A DNA stretch of 64,000 nucleotides from the NCBI GenBank assembly GCA_022606425.2, contig JAHDVF020000747.1, positions 620,001-684,000 on the forward strand. Reading direction: 5' to 3'. This DNA is from Lepidostoma basale. Lineage: Eukaryota > Arthropoda > Insecta > Trichoptera > Lepidostomatidae. The notes beneath the pieces are model-generated. The model was not told the origin of the DNA. It was given only the letters and a program-made list of their open reading frames with translations, and searched no databases. Shown one piece after another: positions 1-10,270 of this stretch (within the stretch, counting starts at the first letter, position 1; each line of letters begins with the position of its first letter). The translations under genes and the position numbers were made by a program.

Positions 1-136
1 GCGTTAAGGTGCCTTTCCTCAGCTTCGCTCTTTCAATCCCTAGGCCAGTTCCTCGTACATGCGGCACGGAGACAAATCCAACAAATCAAAGATCATCAAA
101 ATCGGTTCAGCCGTTCTTGAGTTCTAAATGGTGTAA
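1..136 (+). repeat. RTE-like LINE 3' end
   Basis: Positions 91-128 read ATCAAAATCGGTTCAGCCG and onward, the 3' terminal signature I associate with insect RTE-type LINEs. A similar core occurs in reverse at 50515-50605. It runs directly into a TAAC simple repeat that belongs to the neighbouring LINE-A tail. No coding sequence remains. The RTE label is recalled family knowledge, not a search result. Confidence 0.5.
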
Positions 137-211
137 CTAACTAACTAACTAACTAACCATCACGCCGTCTCCCCGAAAGGGTAGGCAGAAAGAATGGACT
201 GTCACACTTTT
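137..211 (-). repeat. LINE-A 3' end, very short copy
   Basis: Starts with TAACTAAC repeats (the reversed TTAG tail), then the reversed GACGGCGTGATGG block and the CCCTTTCGGGG hairpin. Only about 70 bp of the 3' terminus are present. It abuts repeat D at its 5' side. Confidence 0.75.
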
Positions 212-627
212 ACTGATGCGGTACTCCATCGACTCATCGACATACTCATCGACACCAATAGGCATCTCCCGCGCATACTTCGATCGTCCAACACCCACAA
301 AATAAATCTAAAACAAATAATATAAAATACAATGATATAACATAAAATAACAAAATAAAAATAATTTAACACAAAATTTTCTTTTTAGATGGTGCACATA
401 TTGACTATTTAATTTATGTTCCACGAATCCACGTTTTATTTATTTATTTAGCACATAATGTAATAACACATAATGTTTTTTTCGATGTTGCACATGTTGA
501 CATGGACGATCCGGACTTTTGTGTTTATTTAATTTATGTTACACGTATCCACCGTTTTTTAAATTAGCTGTAATTAGGCACTTAACCAGCAAGAATTTAA
601 AAATAATATTGAAGAAATCAAGTAACG
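212..627 (-). repeat. Dispersed repeat D, copy 1
   Basis: Reverse-complement match to 4230-4590: both share the GACGATCGAAGT region, the TGGATACGTGGAACAT block and the GTGCCTAATTAC block. This copy has an internal duplication: the block around 397-480 recurs at 481-560. AT-rich, no ORF recognised, family unknown. Confidence 0.6.
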
Positions 628-790
628 AAGTACTTTCACTAAGATGAAAGACGTCGATCTCCGAGGAGACCGTGTTCAGCGGATTAATTGCTCTTCCCAC
701 CAGTGTCACCAGAGGCAGGTTAGTTTTAGCGGCCGGTGGGTAAAATAATCTATGCTGTCGCTGTCGGAGAAACCTATCAGGGACAAAAAG
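628..790 (-). repeat. LINE-C fragment
   Basis: Reads on the minus strand as the C-terminal coding tail of LINE-C (residues like DGYLRQRQHRLFYLPA and DVFHLSESTF), matching the better copy at 37923-39138. The 3' UTR and tail are absent. Decayed: the frame continues past the usual end into flanking sequence. Confidence 0.75.
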
Positions 791-895
791 TTTTTTTATT
801 TTATTCACTACTAAAATCGTTAAAAAAACTGGCGAAAGCAGTATTAATTATTGATAAACTTAAGGTGTTAACACTGTGGAATCTCATAATGACGA

Positions 896-920
896 CTTTT
901 GAAAGTTAAACTTTCAAAAG
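896..920. repeat. 12-bp perfect inverted repeat
   Basis: CTTTTGAAAGTT and its reverse complement separated by one base. It lies in an AT-rich stretch that carries a GTTAACACTGTGGAAT motif also seen, reversed and diverged, near 55121, 54789 and 63043, so it may be inside an old dispersed repeat. Confidence 0.45.
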
Positions 921-1017
921 CGGAAAAAACTATGTCAACAAAACTAAAAATCAGAATGATTAAATTAAAAAACTTAGTTTATGTAACACAATTAATTTTT
1001 TTTATTTTTTGTTTTAC

Positions 1018-1070
1018 GACAGCTGTTTCGTCAACCTATGTTGAATAATCACATGTTACAATAATCTATC
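1018..1070 (-). repeat. Hammerhead-like repeat, group P
   Basis: On the minus strand a short imperfect hairpin (TTCAACATAGGTTGA) is followed by CGAAAC, AGCT and GTC. The layout matches the arms of the inverted element at 56741-57008. Box I is degraded (GTGATTA). Probably a decayed copy of the same family. Confidence 0.45.
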
Positions 1071-1232
1071 AACTGTAAAAATAAATTTTCGTGATTTTTC
1101 GAACCTTGATGTGTATTTTGTTAGAAAGATTTATATGTGATCAAATGATTTAACTGAAATCTCTGGATCGAAGTTCATTTTAAATAATAATTAAATAAAA
1201 CGATGTTTTTTATAACTACTTCCACATTTGTC

Positions 1233-1276
1233 TTTATTTCGACAGCGACCGGTTTCGCCAGGCTCGCTGGCATCGA
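1233..1276 (-). repeat. Hammerhead-like repeat, group B
   Basis: Minus strand: hairpin GCCAG-CGAG-CCTGGC, then GAAACCGGTCGCTGTC and GAAATAAAG. The same block recurs at 30091-30143, 39711-39758 and 44200-44246. It sits directly at the broken 3' side of a LINE-A piece. Confidence 0.55.
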
Positions 1277-1540
1277 CCGACTTGTCCAGTCCTTCCTCAA
1301 CAATCATATATCGTGTCATGCACGCACGTCGATTTCTCCGACTCCTAGCGTGGCCGACATTCAATATTTGATTTATTTGATCGTGCCATGTTTTCCTCGG
1401 TCTTCCTCTATTTTTTGTTCCATTATTTACATCGTTAACATATACTTTTTCAACACTCTTTCTACATTCAATATTTTCATGTGTCCAAACAATCTTAATG
1501 ATCCTTTCATTATTTTGAATATACCTCATACATGCTGCTC
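1277..1540 (-). repeat. LINE-A fragment lacking its 3' terminus
   Basis: Minus-strand remnants of the LINE-A C-terminus are visible (RGRPRKTWHDQI, RRNRRACMTR). The terminal 100 bp and TTAG tail are missing and replaced by the group B repeat. Its 5' side ends close to the MITE at 1551. Confidence 0.75.
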
Positions 1541-1550
1541 ATCAGGACTT

Positions 1551-1934
1551 CGTCACCTGAGAGTAAGAAGGTTCCAACTGTCAAAAGTAAAAAACTGAGA
1601 AAAATGAAGTCAAAGTTTTGATGGTTTCGGGTGTGTATCTTGGAATAAAAGGGTTCCATCTGAAGCAAATGAAACTCTTTTACCGAGAAGCGTGTAAATT
1701 TTCTCTAGCGACAGTTGGAATAATAAAGTTCTAAGTGTAAATGAATCCTTCTTCAGTTAATCGTGTGTTTTGAATGATCAGATGGAACTTGATTCTTTTC
1801 GTAATATCAAAATGACGATACTATTACATGTTTTTTTAAGTGTGCGTATAGATTAGGTTAGTAAGAACTCTTGTCACGAAAAAAAGCCAAATGTGAAATT
1901 TTGTAAGTTGGAACCCTCTTACTCTCAGGTGACG
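1551..1934. mobile_element. MITE with 29-bp terminal inverted repeats
   Basis: Ends are CGTCACCTGAGAGTAAG and its reverse complement; 28 of 29 bases match (1551-1579 against 1906-1934). ACTT flanks both sides, a possible 4-bp TSD. The 384-bp body is non-coding and contains internal variants of the terminal GGTTCCA motif. The superfamily cannot be assigned from the ends. Confidence 0.65.
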
Positions 1935-2063
1935 ACTTGTAGTTCATGCTCGCTATTTGCAAGTAGAACAGCATTTGCATACAATAGACAGCTTACTGAC
2001 ACTCTGCTCATTTTGGCACCCACATCCAACCCTTTCAAACAGTAAAGATATTATTTTATTTTT

Positions 2064-2885
2064 AACTAACTAACTAACTAACCATCACGCCGTCTCCCCG
2101 AAGGGGTAGGCAGAAAGAATCCACTGCCACACTTTTCTTTCCTGACATATTTCTCTCCCTTCCTCAACATTCATTTCTCTGACTCCTCACATGGCCGACA
2201 TTCAATATTTAATTTATTTGATCGTGCCACGTTTTCCTCGGTCTTCCTCTATTTCTGGTTCCATTTACATCATTAACATATATTTTTTTTACCATTCTTT
2301 CTTCATTCATTCTTTCAATATGTCCAAACCATCTTAATGATCCTTTCATTATTTTGACACCATCATTCGCACCGCATTCACTTATTATATTTTCATTCGG
2401 CACTCTATCATACACAGAGTATCCACACATTCTTCTAAGAGATCTCATTTCAACTGCATTTATTCTACTTTCATCCTTCTTTTCCCAGTTCCATGCTTCG
2501 CTTCCATACATAAGGGTCGGTAGAAGAACACCATTGTGCACTGCCATTCTAGCTTTTTTGGATAGGTTTTTGTTTGCGATGACAACTTTAAGTGCACCAT
2601 TCACTTTGTTGCCTGCCCCAACCCTTCTTTCAATATCCCTCTCCACTCGCCCATCTCTTGTAAACACACTACCTAAATACACGAAAATAATACTAAAATA
2701 ATACGAAAATAACACTAAATACACGAACTCAACTACTTGCTCCAAATTTTCAGCATTCACGCTAATGTTGCAGACTGTCGTGGTTTCTTCCTTTTCAAAA
2801 ATCATTACCTTGGACTTATTAACATTCATCATCAGATCATTTCGCATACATACCTCATACATACAATTCACCAGGACTTTATTTA
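2064..2885 (-). pseudogene. LINE-A ORF2 C-terminal remnant, longest copy
   Basis: Minus-strand frame 2209-2871 begins in the last reverse transcriptase segment (MNVNKSKVMIF) and runs through YLGSVFTRDGR, LMYGSEAWNW, GSLRWFGHIERM and RGRPRKTWHDQ. It is the C-terminal region after the RT palm, and has no catalytic YADD box. Flanks share TTTATTTTT (2055-2063, 2886-2894), a possible but low-complexity TSD. A short AT-rich duplication at about 2685-2720 interrupts the YLGS region. Confidence 0.85.
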
Positions 2886-3145
2886 TTTATTTTTGCGTCA
2901 TGAAATACTCGTAAACGTAAATGACACGTGATACGAGTACTAAAGATTCCACTCCCTTATGTGTGAGCATGCAAAATTAGGAAAGCCTTAATGATTATTA
3001 GCAAATTTTGACACTCCAACTGAAATATGTTTTCGTGACACTAGCCAGTAATTCTAGTTTCAAATGTATACCGACCACACCCTTAATTTCAATACATTTC
3101 ATCCAACAAAGAGACCGTCTACGCTGCGACCGCTGCGTAGGAATT

Positions 3146-3172
3146 CTACGCCGTAGACAGTCTACGGCGTAG
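3146..3172. repeat. Perfect 12-bp hairpin
   Basis: CTACGCCGTAGA, three-base loop, then TCTACGGCGTAG. Related TACG-containing words repeat on the 5' side (3116-3140), giving a GC-rich island of nested palindromes in AT-rich DNA. Function unknown; may be the end of a decayed MITE. Confidence 0.5.
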
Positions 3173-3444
3173 CCCAAAAATGTAGCCCTTGTAGCAACAG
3201 GTTGCTGAGCACTCCCTAGTAAGCCGAACAGTCGGGCCTTTATTAAAATGAGCTTTTCGGGAATTTTCGACTTACCTAGATTTCGAAAGTAATTTTAATT
3301 CATATTATGGTCAAACGTATGATATAATAGCAGTTAAACTTCATTATTTGATGTGAATTGATAACATAGTGTATAACCGTCCTACCTTTGGGTTATTTTC
3401 CGAGAAACCTGCAAAAACATGAAGGTTTTTTATTAATGAAATTT

Positions 3445-3805
3445 TATTATATACTAATTTTATATAAGAAGTGAATGCGGTGCGAATGACGGTGTCATGA
3501 ACAAAATAATGAAAGGATGGTTTGGACATATGGAAAGAATGAATGAAGAAAGAATGGTAAAAAAATTATAATATACAATATGTTTATGATGTAGATGGAA
3601 CCAGAAATAGAGGAAGATCGAGGAAAACGTGGCACGATCAAATAAATCAAATATTGAATGTCGGCCATGTGAGATGTCAGAGAAATCGAAGCGCGTGCAT
3701 GACACGATGTATGAATATTAAGGAAGCGAGAAAAATATGTCAGGAAAGAAAAGTGTGGTAGCCCATTCTTTCTGCCTACCCCTTCGGTTAGTTAGTTAGT
3801 TGGTT
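3445..3805 (+). repeat. LINE-A 3' fragment
   Basis: Plus orientation, from the AAGTGAATGCGGTGCGAATG block to the GGTTAGTTAG tail at about 3800. The coding frame is interrupted by small indels, and 9 bp are missing in the GSLRWFGH segment. The hairpin-GACGGCG block near the end is deleted. Confidence 0.85.
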
Positions 3806-3972
3806 AGTCTTATTTTATTTTTTAATTACGAAACGTCAAATACTCGGCCGCACACTTCGCCTGCCCCTTGTAAAACTATCATATTTATGAAGACTTGTGC
3901 TCAAGTTTTGATGGCACACGCGCGTATCCCTAAAACTTTGTACATTTTAGGTACATTACTTTTTCTCAAGCC

Positions 3973-4029
3973 CGTACGTGATACGGGATATCGTAGAATG
4001 GTACACACTAAGTGAACGTATCACGTACG
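3973..4029. repeat. 13-bp inverted repeat, 31-bp spacer
   Basis: CGTACGTGATACG at 3973-3985 is repeated in reverse at 4017-4029. No coding potential and no known family recognised. Confidence 0.4.
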
Positions 4030-4229
4030 TTCAAATAGGTAGGGTGGTTAAATTTACAATTTTGATATTTTATTTAATTCTTCACGATCAAGCATGTTTA
4101 CAAGAGATGGAAATATAATAAAGATATCCAATGAAGGGTTGGAGCTGGAAACAAAATAAATTGTGCAATTATTACACTGTTTTTTTTTTTCGTTTATACA
4201 AACAATTGAAGGGTAAAAATATATTTTTT

Positions 4230-4590
4230 ATTTGTTCCAATAACAATTTGAATAATTTCTTCAATATTATTTTTAAGTTCTTGCTGGGGTTGGTTTGTTT
4301 TAAGTGCCTAATTACTGCTAATTAAAAAAAAATTGGATACGTGGAACATCAATTAAACAATCTAAAAAGAACATTTTGTGTTAAATTATTTTTATTTTGT
4401 TATTGTTTATTTATATCGTTGTATTTTATATCATTTGTTTTACATTTTTGTGAATGTTGGACGATCGAAGTCGCGGGAGATGCTTATTGGTGACGATGGG
4501 GTTCGCAACCCATCACACCGCGTCTCCCGCGGGGCGAAAAGAGAAGGATGGAGTGCCGCATCACTTAACCGTCGCGTTGCCATGTGGTCA
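4230..4590 (+). repeat. Dispersed repeat D, copy 2
   Basis: Inverted partner of 212-627. It contains a frame that ends in a stretch reading like SRGAKREGWSAASLNRRVAM, which may be a relic of a LINE or other element protein. That reading is weak; no family assigned. Confidence 0.5.
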
Positions 4591-4792
4591 ATTGAGTTTC
4601 CACTGCCAATTTAAAGTTGATTTTCTTAAAACCTATGGACCCTAATATTATAAAAAAAATTGTAATCCTCCATTGAAGTGTTCTCAATATTTCGTAATAA
4701 AAAAAAGCAAAAAATTACTTCCTTCATCCCAAAAAAAAATATTTTCTAAGACTGCCCTCACCTTCATTCGTGTTAAGGTAGAATTTGTTTTG

Positions 4793-5012
4793 CTAATATT
4801 TACAACTTTATCAAAAGTGACAAATACTTACTCGCTGTTTTGAACATATTATAAATTATACTTTGACCTTTTCAATAGGTACGTAATAATACCGACTGGA
4901 TGAAAACGCACCACGTAACTTAATAATATCAGAACTGTGAAAATATTAACACTTTACCAAAAGGGACAAATATTAATACGTACTCGTTGTCTTGAACGTA
5001 CTATACATTTTG
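4793..5012. repeat. Diverged tandem duplication
   Basis: A block reading AACTTTATCAAAAGTGACAAATACTTACTCG (shown in part: 4793-4866) recurs with substitutions at 4942-5012, about 145 bp apart. Both copies are AT-rich and non-coding. Downstream, 5030-5045 is a small GC-only palindrome. Confidence 0.4.
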
Positions 5013-5324
5013 CCTAGGTGCCTTTAGTGGGCCGCGCCGCGCGGCGCTTGTTTAGACCTGATTTTAGTCGATCGTTTCCCGTGACGCATTACATATCAGA
5101 AATCGCATGGTTCCAGAAAAAAATTAATAATGATATGTTTTTCAAATAATCCATGTATGTTATAGATATCGATCTATTCCTAATGAAATTCCCTACAAGA
5201 TGACATAAATTAAATTTTGATTCATCTAGTCATATGCTTGATATTTAGATAAAGTTAGCGGTAAACTGAACTTACCACATGGGAGCAAGCGTTTTGTTTT
5301 GAACACGGTACGTTAAGGGTTAAA

Positions 5325-5392
5325 ATGTGACAGTCCATTCTTTCTACCTACCCTTTCGGGGAGACGGCGTGATGGTTAGTTAGCTAGTTAAG
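5325..5392 (+). repeat. LINE-A 3' end, very short copy
   Basis: GTGACAGTCCATTCTTTC, the hairpin, GACGGCGTGATGG and the GTTAG tail; about 65 bp only. It abuts an older LINE-A copy. Confidence 0.75.
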
Positions 5393-5407
5393 TCATTACC
5401 GCAAGTA

Positions 5408-5935
5408 GAAATATCATACATCGTCAAAAGCAAAGATAGCAGAGCACAATGGGGTTCTAGTACCGACCTTTATGGAAGTAAAGCTTGGAGTTGGCAGAAG
5501 AAGGATTAAAGTAGGATAAATGCCGTCAAAATGAGGTCACTGCCGTCATAATGTGCGTAAAAATAATGTCTGATATAAGATCTCACGATGAAGTAAGAAA
5601 GGAATGTAAGGCGGATGCATCCTAAATAAAATTAAGAAAGGGTCACTAAGATGGTTTTGACATGCGGAACGAATGGATGATGGAACAATGGTTAAATGAT
5701 AGATGGTATATAAGTAGTGTGAATGGAAAAATAAGTCGAGGAAGGCCAAGGCAGACACGGCATGACCAAATTGATAGAAACAATCGACGAGCGTGCATGT
5801 CACGATGTGTGAATGTAGAAGAAGTGCGAGAATTATGTCAAGATATAACAGTGTAACGGTCCATCCTTTATATAGGTTACTCCTTTGCTCCGGTTACTCC
5901 TCCGGGGAAACAGGATTATGGTTAGTTAGTGAGTT
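5408..5935 (+). repeat. Old, diverged LINE-A copy
   Basis: Recognisable order of LINE-A blocks (TATGGAAGTAAAGCTTGG, GGAAGGCCAAGGCAGACACG, GCGTGCATGTCACGATG, terminal GGTTAGTTAG), with many substitutions, frameshifts and stop codons. Clearly older than the copies at 8725 or 54198. Confidence 0.75.
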
Positions 5936-5974
5936 CCTTCATGATTTTTCCTCATAACCCATATCTTTACAATA

Positions 5975-6778
5975 ATCAAAGGATATTTCGAGAACGCGGC
6001 CGTGCTGGAGGGTGTTGGTATTTTTGTCCCTGATATATATCTTCGACAGCGACAGCACAGATTGTTTTGCATCCAGCCACCAGAACCGATCTGCCACTGA
6101 TGACACCGATGGGAAGAGCAATAAATTAGTCTGCTGAACGCGGTCTCCTTGGAGGTCGACGTCTTTCATATTAGTGAAGGTACGTTCAGGGGACAAATAC
6201 TCTCGACTTTATAAAGTATGTTGTCTTCCTATTGTCGAACCATCTCCAATGCTTCCTGGTATTATGTTGTATGTGTTTAATATGTATTTTATCTGTTTTA
6301 TATTCTTCTTCGATGGCCCTACAGCCCATATCGAGCCCTTACCTCCAGTATTCTTCGTATCCAACTCCTCCTGTCCTCCGCTTCGATCCTCCAATCTGAC
6401 ATTCGTAACAATTTCACCCCATCTCTCCCAACTTCATTCTCCTATCGCGGCCTTGGTCATCTACCACCTGGGTGCCACTCCAGCAATCTTTTTGGGGTTC
6501 GCGATGACGGCATCCTCTGCACTTGACCGGCCCATCTCAGTCTATTCAGTCTGACCTGTGCGGAGTGACTAGGAGCTTTGTAAATATAGTACAGCTCGTC
6601 ATTATGTCGCACTCTCCAGCCTTCACCGTCATTCAGATGTCCCAGAATTCTGCGCAGCACCCTTCTCTCGAAAGTATCCAGTCGCTCTGCGGATTTCGCT
6701 GTCATTGTCCAATACTCAATAGATGCCTTAAACATTTATGCTGTTTGTAATGCCTTTTGAGGAAATAAACTTATTTGA
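5975..6778 (+). repeat. LINE-C 3' end split by LINE-E
   Basis: 5975-6290 holds the C-terminal coding tail and start of the 3' UTR; 6712-6778 holds the end of the 3' UTR (GATGCCTTAAACATTTATG, GAGGAAATAAACTTATTTG). The middle, 6313-6711, is a LINE-E fragment in reverse. Joining the two outer parts reproduces the uninterrupted LINE-C order seen at 7467-7975. Confidence 0.8.
6313..6711 (-). pseudogene. LINE-E ORF C-terminus, nested in LINE-C
   Basis: Minus frame reads TMTAKSAERLDTFERRVLRR, then RVRHNDELYYIYK and RLNRLRWAGQVQRMPSSRTP, the C-terminal region of a LINE polyprotein. Broken after about 85 residues by a stop; the 3' end carries a GAAGAAGAA-rich terminus. 5'-truncated. Confidence 0.75.
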
Positions 6779-7099
6779 TTTGTTATTATCTGGCCAGATG
6801 AAAGCAGAAGCGGCTGAAACTGATTTAATTTAGAAATTTGCCTAAAATGTGTGCCTCCCTAGAACGACTTACCCCAGTTGGGAGGTATTAAATCCACCTA
6901 CTTGGTAAATACCAAATACCACATCGCAAGAGGCAGCAAACTTTGCCCAAACAGGCCCTAGCAGCATCCAACCAGTTTATGATGAAGATAAAGAAGACTT
7001 GGATAATGATCAACAAATAAGTAAATGAATAAAATTAAATAATTTTTAAAATGTATCATATACCTATTATCATCATGTATGTATCATATTATTAATGAC
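6779..7099. other. Unassigned intergenic stretch
   Basis: AT-rich with one moderately GC block (6850-6980). I see no ORF with recognisable content, no terminal repeats and no match to the other repeat families here. Confidence 0.5.
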
Positions 7100-8095
7100 A
7101 ACTTGAACTTGAAACTAAGACAGAGAATGTTGATGTACTATGTCTGGTCTGTATCACTCTATGGCTCGGAGACTTGGACCCTGAAAGTGCACACTATGAA
7201 CCGGTTGGAAGCATTCGAGATGTGGCTTCACAGGACAATGCTTTGCATACCGTGACAGATTCCCTCAGCAATTTGGAGGTTTTGAGGAAAGCCAATTGTA
7301 GTAGACAACTGCTAAAGGAAGTTAAGGTCCGTAGGATTTCATATCTGGGTCACATTCTGCGGGGAGATAAAAAATACAGTTTGTTGATGGGAAAAATCAA
7401 GGGGCAGCGTGGTCCTGGTAGAAGGCAAACGTCTTGGCTGTGCAACATAAGAGACTGGACCGGGATCAAATCAAAATCAAATCAAATCAGTTTATTTACT
7501 CAAAAGACATTACAAACAGCATAAATGTTTAAGGCATCAATTGAGTACAGGTCAAATGATGGGATGAAACGCATTAGTGATGGTTCGACATTAGGAAGAC
7601 AAAATACTTTCCAAAGTCAAGAGTATTTGTCCTCTGAACGTACTTTCACAAACATGAAAGACGTCGATATCCGAGGAGACTAATTGCTATTCCCACCGGC
7701 GTCACCAGAGGCAGATTGGTTCTGGCAACCGGTAGGTAAAACAATCTGTGCTGTCGCTGTCGGAGATATCTATCGGGGACAAAAAGACCAACATCCTCCA
7801 GTACGGCCGAGTTCTCGAAGTATCCCCTAATTAATCTGAAGAAATGGGTTATTAGATGTCCATCTCTTCGAAGCTGTAGAGAATTGGTTCCGAGCATTCC
7901 CAGAAGAAATGCCGTGGGATAGAGCCACGGATAACTACCATACTCCCTCATGTAGAGATACCTCAGAATTTTTTGGGATGAGACATGTGGGGGAGCTGTT
8001 CCGGGTTGAGCAGGATAGAGAGGCCTTCGCCGGAGTGATTGCCAACGTCAGGGGGACCTGATACGGCACGCGAAGAAGAAGATATTATTAATTAT
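7100..8095 (+). pseudogene. LINE-F ORF C-terminus, split by LINE-C
   Basis: 7100-7466 reads LYGSETWTLKVHTMNRLEAF, then EVLRKANCSRQLLKEVKVRR and SYLGHILRG...RQTSWLCNIRDWTG. The protein resumes at 7981 with LFRVEQDREAFAGVIANVRG and a stop, followed by a GAAGAAGAAG end. 7467-7975 is a nested LINE-C. An internal stop at about 7250 shows it is dead. Confidence 0.8.
7467..7975 (-). mobile_element. LINE-C insertion inside LINE-F
   Basis: Minus orientation with a CAAATCAAAATCAAATC tail at the left. A 5-bp duplication, GGGAT, flanks it at 7462-7466 and 7976-7980, and removing it restores LINE-F. The coding tail (MREYGSYPWLYPTAFLLGML) is interrupted by indels. 5'-truncated retrotransposition product. 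Confidence 0.85.
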
Positions 8096-8584
8096 CGTTA
8101 GAATGGATAAAATATAATATTATCATCGAATTGACCAATAAATTTTCTAACAAAAAACATTTCGCAAGTGAAATTTATATCATAAATAAATCACTGCTGA
8201 TAAAAATAATATTATAATAACGCGACATTGCCACATTCGTCTGTTGGATATAATATTTGAACGATTTGCATAAAACACAAATTTTCACATCTTTCCACAA
8301 ATATTTCTGCCAGCGTTCATTTTAGGCGAAAATATTGAAGGATAATTTTGTTACATCGTACAAAATTATGTTAATAAGAAGGAAATAAAAGGGGAAAAGG
8401 ATGTCGGGATTCCAAAACAGATCATAAAAATCATTTTATTCATCCTTAGCAAAGCATCAAGAGCAGTCATTCCTAAATATATGCACTAAACACGTTCATA
8501 GTTCATAATACCACTTCTTGCCTATGTAATAATTTATAACTGGGTGGTCTTTGCAAATAAATAAATAACTATTGAGGAAAATAT
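8096..8584. other. Unassigned AT-rich stretch
   Basis: No recognisable ORF, RNA gene or terminal repeats. A few short A runs only. Confidence 0.5.
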
Positions 8585-8724
8585 ATTTTTCTTCTTCTTC
8601 TTCTTTGTTGTAGACCAATGCGATCTGTTCTCCAGAGTGTTGCTCCTCCTGTTAGGTAGACTCCCAGCTGTCCTTCCATATTTTAGGAGGTCTTCCACGA
8701 GGACGAGTTCCATGAGGCTGATTA
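8585..8724 (-). repeat. LINE-G 3' end (part 1)
   Basis: Begins with CTTCTTCTTCTTC, the reversed GAAGAAG terminus, then the ACTCCCAGCTGTCCTTCC block also seen in the copy at 51940-52165. Interrupted at 8724 by a LINE-A insertion; it continues at 9502. Confidence 0.7.
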
Positions 8725-9501
8725 ACTAACTAACTAAGTAACCATCACGCCGTCTCCCCGGAGGGGTAGGCAGAGAGAATGAACCACCACAATGTTCTGT
8801 CCTGACATACTTCTCTCGATTCCTCTACATACATACATCTTGTCATGCACGCACGTCGATTTCTCAGACTCCTCTCGATTGATTTAATCGTGCCACGTTT
8901 TCCTCGGCCTTCCTCTATTTCTAACTCCGTTCACGTCATTTACATATACCTTATTCACCATTATGTCTTCACACATTCTTTCCATGTGTCCAAACCATCT
9001 TAACGACGCTTCCACTATTTTGTCCATAACACTTTCATTCACCCCTTTCTTTCACTTGCATTTGACTCTCTATCATATACAGATTTACTGCACATTCATC
9101 ATAGAGATCTCATTTCTAGTGCATTTATTCTACTTTCATCCTTCTTATGCCAGTTCCATGCTTCACTTCCATACATAAGGGTCGGCACAAGAACACCATT
9201 ATGCACTGCCATCTTAGCTTTTTTGGGTAGGCTTTTGTTTGCAATGACAACTTTAAGTGCACCATTTACTCTGTTGCCTGTCCCAACCGTTCATTCAATA
9301 TCCTTCTCCACTCTCCCATCCTTTGTAAACATACTTCCTAAATAAACAAATTCATCCACTTGCTCCAGATTTTCACCGGTTACACAAATGTTGCAGACTG
9401 TCATGTTTCCTTCTTTTTCAAAAATCATTACCTTGGACTTATTCACATTCATCATCAAATGGTATCGCTTGCATACCTCATACATACATGTTCGAGTACA
9501 T
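8725..9501 (-). mobile_element. LINE-A insertion inside LINE-G
   Basis: Tail ACTAACTAACTAAG at the left, then the whole LINE-A 3' region up to MYEVCKRYHLMMNVNKSK on the minus strand (frame 9291-9485). A 12-bp duplication, TGAGGCTGATTA, lies at 8713-8724 and 9502-9513. One of the two longest LINE-A copies (777 bp). Frameshifts separate the coding blocks. Confidence 0.9.
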
Positions 9502-9513
9502 TGAGGCTGATTA

Positions 9514-9800
9514 TGTAGTGCAATATAGGGAAGTCTGATGATCTCTATTCTTTGATGACCGTACTAGTCCTTTCTTCGCTGTCTGCTCCATCTTATAATA
9601 TCCTCAACCTCACATATCTCTCGAATTCTGGGGTTATTCACGCGATCTCTCAGTGTCTTGCCTACTATCGTCCTCAGTGTCTTGATCTCGGAACTTCCAA
9701 ACTTGTTTGCTCTTTACTTTTTCTGCCCTTGCTTCGACGCCATATTTTATTATTGGTCTTACGCATTCTTTATAGATTCTCATGTTTTAATGTATTTAAT
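9514..9800 (-). repeat. LINE-G (part 2)
   Basis: Continues the LINE-G order after the LINE-A insertion (GCAATATAGGGAAGTCTG corresponds to the GAAAGGAAGTCTGG region near 52075). Minus-strand coding remnants are heavily decayed. Confidence 0.6.
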
Positions 9801-10054
9801 TTATGTAAAAAGGTTGAATTTGCGTTTTGTTTCATTTCAATTAATAAATGTTTAACTATAAAACTTAACACATTTTTACTATAAAGATTTATTTTCTATA
9901 GTAAACCCTATCAAAGTGTATCAGCTTCGAAAACAAACTTATAGTTATAGATGAATTTGATTTAAAAAAATCAATATTAGGAAAGCAGGGTGTCAACACA
10001 AAGCAGAAAAAATCGGCAAGGGGTCTACGGGACAAAAAAGTTTGGGGATTTATG
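9801..10054. other. Unassigned AT-rich spacer
   Basis: No feature supported between LINE-G and the hAT MITE. Confidence 0.4.
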
Positions 10055-10062
10055 ATCTAGAG

Positions 10063-10270
10063 CAGTGGTTCCCAAACTTGTTTGTCCCGTGGACCCCCTG
10101 CTGATTTCTTGGAGACCCCCTGAATGAGAATGAGCTAAAAAAAAATAAGGTCGCCGTAAACCTTGCGCAGACCCCCTGACGTTGTTCAGGGACCCCCAAA
10201 TCAATTTTAATTTTCCACGGACCCCCTGAATGATCCGGGGGGCCCGTACGGACCACTTTGGGAACCACTG
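10063..10270. mobile_element. hAT-type MITE
   Basis: Ends are CAGTGGTTCCCAAA and its reverse complement. An exact 8-bp duplication, ATCTAGAG, flanks it (10055-10062 and 10271-10278). The 8-bp TSD and CAG...CTG ends are the hAT superfamily signature. 208 bp, non-coding, rich in GACCCCCTG words; a related but damaged copy is at 50607-50950. Confidence 0.9.

Noticed and set aside
137..150. TAAC/TTAG repeats as telomeric (TTAGG) sequence
   Set aside because: The unit is 4 bp TTAG, never TTAGG, and it always sits at the 3' end of LINE-A copies.
1203..1598. 131-residue plus-strand frame as a gene
   Set aside because: It is the antisense of a LINE-A coding segment. Many other long frames in the window are such shadows (for example 16171-16521, 61520-61798, 42223-42606).
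5030..5045. GC-only palindrome as a regulatory site
   Set aside because: Isolated 16-bp CG string with no context; likely chance or the remnant of a repeat end.
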